NCBI GenBank assembly: GCA_005878515.1
Contig: VBLZ01000056.1
Span: 1 to 6,796 of the forward strand
Direction: 5' to 3'
DNA length: 6,796 nucleotides
From: Methanobacteriota archaeon
GTDB taxonomy: Archaea; Thermoplasmatota; Thermoplasmata; RBG-16-68-12
Under the pieces are notes generated by a model. The model had not been told where the DNA came from and searched no databases. It saw only the letters and a program-made list of their open reading frames with translations. The stretch's first letter is position 1. Every line of letters begins with the position of its first letter. Position numbers and translations under genes: made by a program. Below are positions 5,630 to 6,796 of the stretch, in pieces.

Positions 5630-6359
5630 GGGGCAACGGCCGTTGCGGTGTTCCTCCCGTCCGCGTCTGGGCCAATCGGCCGAGTATTTGGTAATACACC
5701 GCGACCCAACCGAAGAGCGACAGCACCGCGAGCACGAACGCCGCGGGGGCGAGGAGGGGTTCGACCTGCCAACGCACGAAGTCACTGGGAGCGTTCGAGG
5801 CGAGGAATCCGTTGTACACCGCAATTAGCACCCGGACGGCTGCGGCGAAGGTGCCGACGACGAACGCGGTCGTCGCAAGCCCGCTCCGTGATCCCAGGTC
5901 GATCCGCGCCCACGTGTCGAGCAGATAGACGCCCCCGGCGAGGACGATGACGAACCGAGCGGTCATCCGAACCGAGTTCCAGATGACTTCGATGGGGTCT
6001 CGGGCTAATGCCAACACGACCCCGGAAGCGAAGAGGAATACGGCGGCCGCGGCCGCGACAAGCAAGGCGGGCCGAGCCCGCTCCCCTCGCCAGTCGCGTG
6101 TCCAGCCACGGCCTCGTTCGATCCGGAGGATGCCCACAAATCCGATCGGGCCGATGACCGTCGGTAGCGCGACGCTGAGCACCGAGGAGTAGAGCCGGTA
6201 GGACGTCCCCCTCGATAGCGAGGCGAGACCCGGGATGACCGTACCGAAATAGTACGGCACGTCCAAGACCAAATCCCCAACGGCGGCCACCACGAGGGCA
6301 ATCAGGAGCCATCTCACCCCGGAAGCCATCGCTGAGTCCGCGAACAATCGCTGGTCCAT
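5439..6359 (-). CDS. Six-helix membrane protein of unknown function with proline-rich tail
   Basis: I do not recognise the family. The 306-residue product has six hydrophobic segments at about 17-38, 56-78, 97-118, 134-151, 159-186 and 201-226, with basic loops such as RIERGRGWTRDWRGERAR (79-96). There is no signal peptide distinct from helix one, and no enzyme motif. The start at ATG 6359 is supported by a GATAAATA box centred 28 bases upstream and no Shine-Dalgarno sequence; ATG 6329 (residue 11) is an alternative. After residue 231 the protein changes abruptly to a low-complexity tail rich in Pro, Gly, Arg, Ser and Thr, and codons 244-306 are antisense to the end of the flippase gene. The tail composition is what the antisense of a GC-rich gene gives in this register, so it probably arose by loss of an earlier stop codon. 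The membrane core is solid; the function is unknown. Confidence 0.72.
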   Translation of the reverse strand: MDQRLFADSAMASGVRWLLIALVVAAVGDLVLDVPYYFGTVIPGLASLSRGTSYRLYSSVLSVALPTVIGPIGFVGILRIERGRGWTRDWRGERARPALLVAAAAAVFLFASGVVLALARDPIEVIWNSVRMTARFVIVLAGGVYLLDTWARIDLGSRSGLATTAFVVGTFAAAVRVLIAVYNGFLASNAPSDFVRWQVEPLLAPAAFVLAVLSLFGWVAVYYQILGRLAQTRTGGTPQRPLPLSPRSPGAPVGPETSFETATNRPPTPRALPGSTPMGADRGSPGGPNRAPGTQESKDQAHSPSQ

Positions 6360-6383
6360 TCGAGTGTGCGAGCACCGGCGTTC

Positions 6384-6391
6384 TATTTATC
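6384..6391 (-). promoter_or_regulatory. TATA box of the six-helix membrane protein gene
   Basis: Minus-strand GATAAATA, in the 42-base gap between two genes of the same direction. Its centre is 28 bases before the ATG at 6359, which places the expected transcript start within a few bases of the start codon. This is the best archaeal promoter in the window. It indicates that the membrane protein gene can be transcribed independently of the upstream gene. Confidence 0.6.
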
Positions 6392-6401
6392 GTGTACGTT
6401 T

Positions 6402-6796
6402 TCAGGGGCGGTCCGACGACTCTTCGTTCGGCGGGGCGAACCGCCGGGCCGCCCTCCGCCGGCGGAGGAGCAAGACGACCAAAATGGCGGCGAGGATCAG
6501 GGTCACCCCCGCCGTCACCTCTTCCGAAGCGGTCGGATCCGCGGCGCCCAGGATTCGGACCGTCACGCTCGCCGACACGTCGGGAGTCAACGGCGTGTTG
6601 TCGTTGTTCACAAGGCGCGCGATGACCGTACTGTTCCCGTCAGGCATGTCGACGATGAATCCGAGATCATAGGCGCGCGGCTCTTGGTGGAGCACGCCGT
6701 TCAAGAACAGCTGGATGTGGCCTTCGTTCGGAGCGTTCGGTTGGCCGTGTGGGTCCACGAGCGTGAAGTTCGTGACTTCGATTGCAAAGTAAAGGT
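6402..6796 (-). CDS. Exported membrane-anchored protein, C-terminal part, cut by the window edge
   Basis: The frame is open to the window edge without a stop, so the N-terminus, including any signal peptide, is missing; about 130 codons remain. A GTG at 6758 is an internal valine in this reading, because clear domain sequence (FAIEVTNFTL) precedes it. The visible domain resembles small extracellular beta domains I recall with a GHxHxxxDG motif and a later NNDH motif, here changed to GHIQLFLNG and NNDN. It ends with a hydrophobic helix (VTAGVTLILAAILVVLLL), then RRRRAARR and a short acidic tail, giving an outside domain, one membrane pass and an inside tail. The same anchor layout is found in the large phosphoesterase. 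The next gene starts 42 bases downstream but has its own promoter. The function is unknown; a metal-related or surface role is only a guess. Confidence 0.68.
   Translation of the reverse strand, partial: LYFAIEVTNFTLVDPHGQPNAPNEGHIQLFLNGVLHQEPRAYDLGFIVDMPDGNSTVIARLVNNDNTPLTPDVSASVTVRILGAADPTASEEVTAGVTLILAAILVVLLLRRRRAARRFAPPNEESSDRP

Noticed and set aside
5021..5824. Minus-strand frame of 267 codons across the end of the flippase
   Set aside because: Highly charged Arg/Gln/Glu/Asp composition without domains; it overlaps both the flippase and the membrane protein and is explained as an antisense shadow.

Overview
This window looks like a chromosomal segment of a GC-rich archaeon, most likely an uncultured member of the Thermoplasmatota (inference; I could run no database search). 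The pointers are AT-rich TATA-like boxes centred about 28-30 bases before start codons that lack a ribosome binding site (leaderless style), a stand-alone Roadblock/LC7 protein, and large exported proteins built of Ig-like and PKD modules with a C-terminal membrane anchor. GC-rich coding bias leaves long arginine-rich open frames on the antisense strands; these are treated as shadows. No tRNA, rRNA, CRISPR array, insertion sequence or integrase is visible.

Layout, left to right: (1) 1-716, minus: the N-terminal 238 codons of an exported phosphoesterase/acid phosphatase cut by the window edge. (2) 717-874: a divergent promoter region. (3) 875-1288, plus: a Roadblock/LC7 protein. (4) 1295-3937, minus: a second phosphoesterase, about 880 residues: signal peptide, catalytic domain, three consecutive 100-residue Ig-like repeats, a PKD domain, another Ig-like domain, a membrane anchor and a polybasic tail. 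(5) 3938-4375: a 438-base divergent intergenic region with the richest regulatory content in the window. (6) 4376-5629, plus: a polysaccharide/lipid-linked-oligosaccharide flippase of the Wzx/RfbX type. (7) 5439-6359, minus: a six-helix membrane protein of unknown function whose proline-rich tail runs 191 bases antisense into the flippase gene. (8) 6402-6796, minus: the C-terminal part of an exported, membrane-anchored protein.

The common theme is the cell surface: two phosphatase paralogues, a glycan flippase and anchored extracellular domains. The phosphatases probably release phosphate outside the membrane. The second one carries eight N-glycosylation sequons, and the flippase may export the lipid-linked glycan used for such glycosylation, but this link is inferred from proximity only. 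Genes alternate in direction, so most appear to be separate transcription units and not one operon. I found no clear evidence of an undescribed multi-gene system. The best leads are the paralogue pair, the leader upstream of the large phosphatase, the stop-loss-like antisense overlap, and the altered putative metal-ligand positions in the right-hand partial gene.
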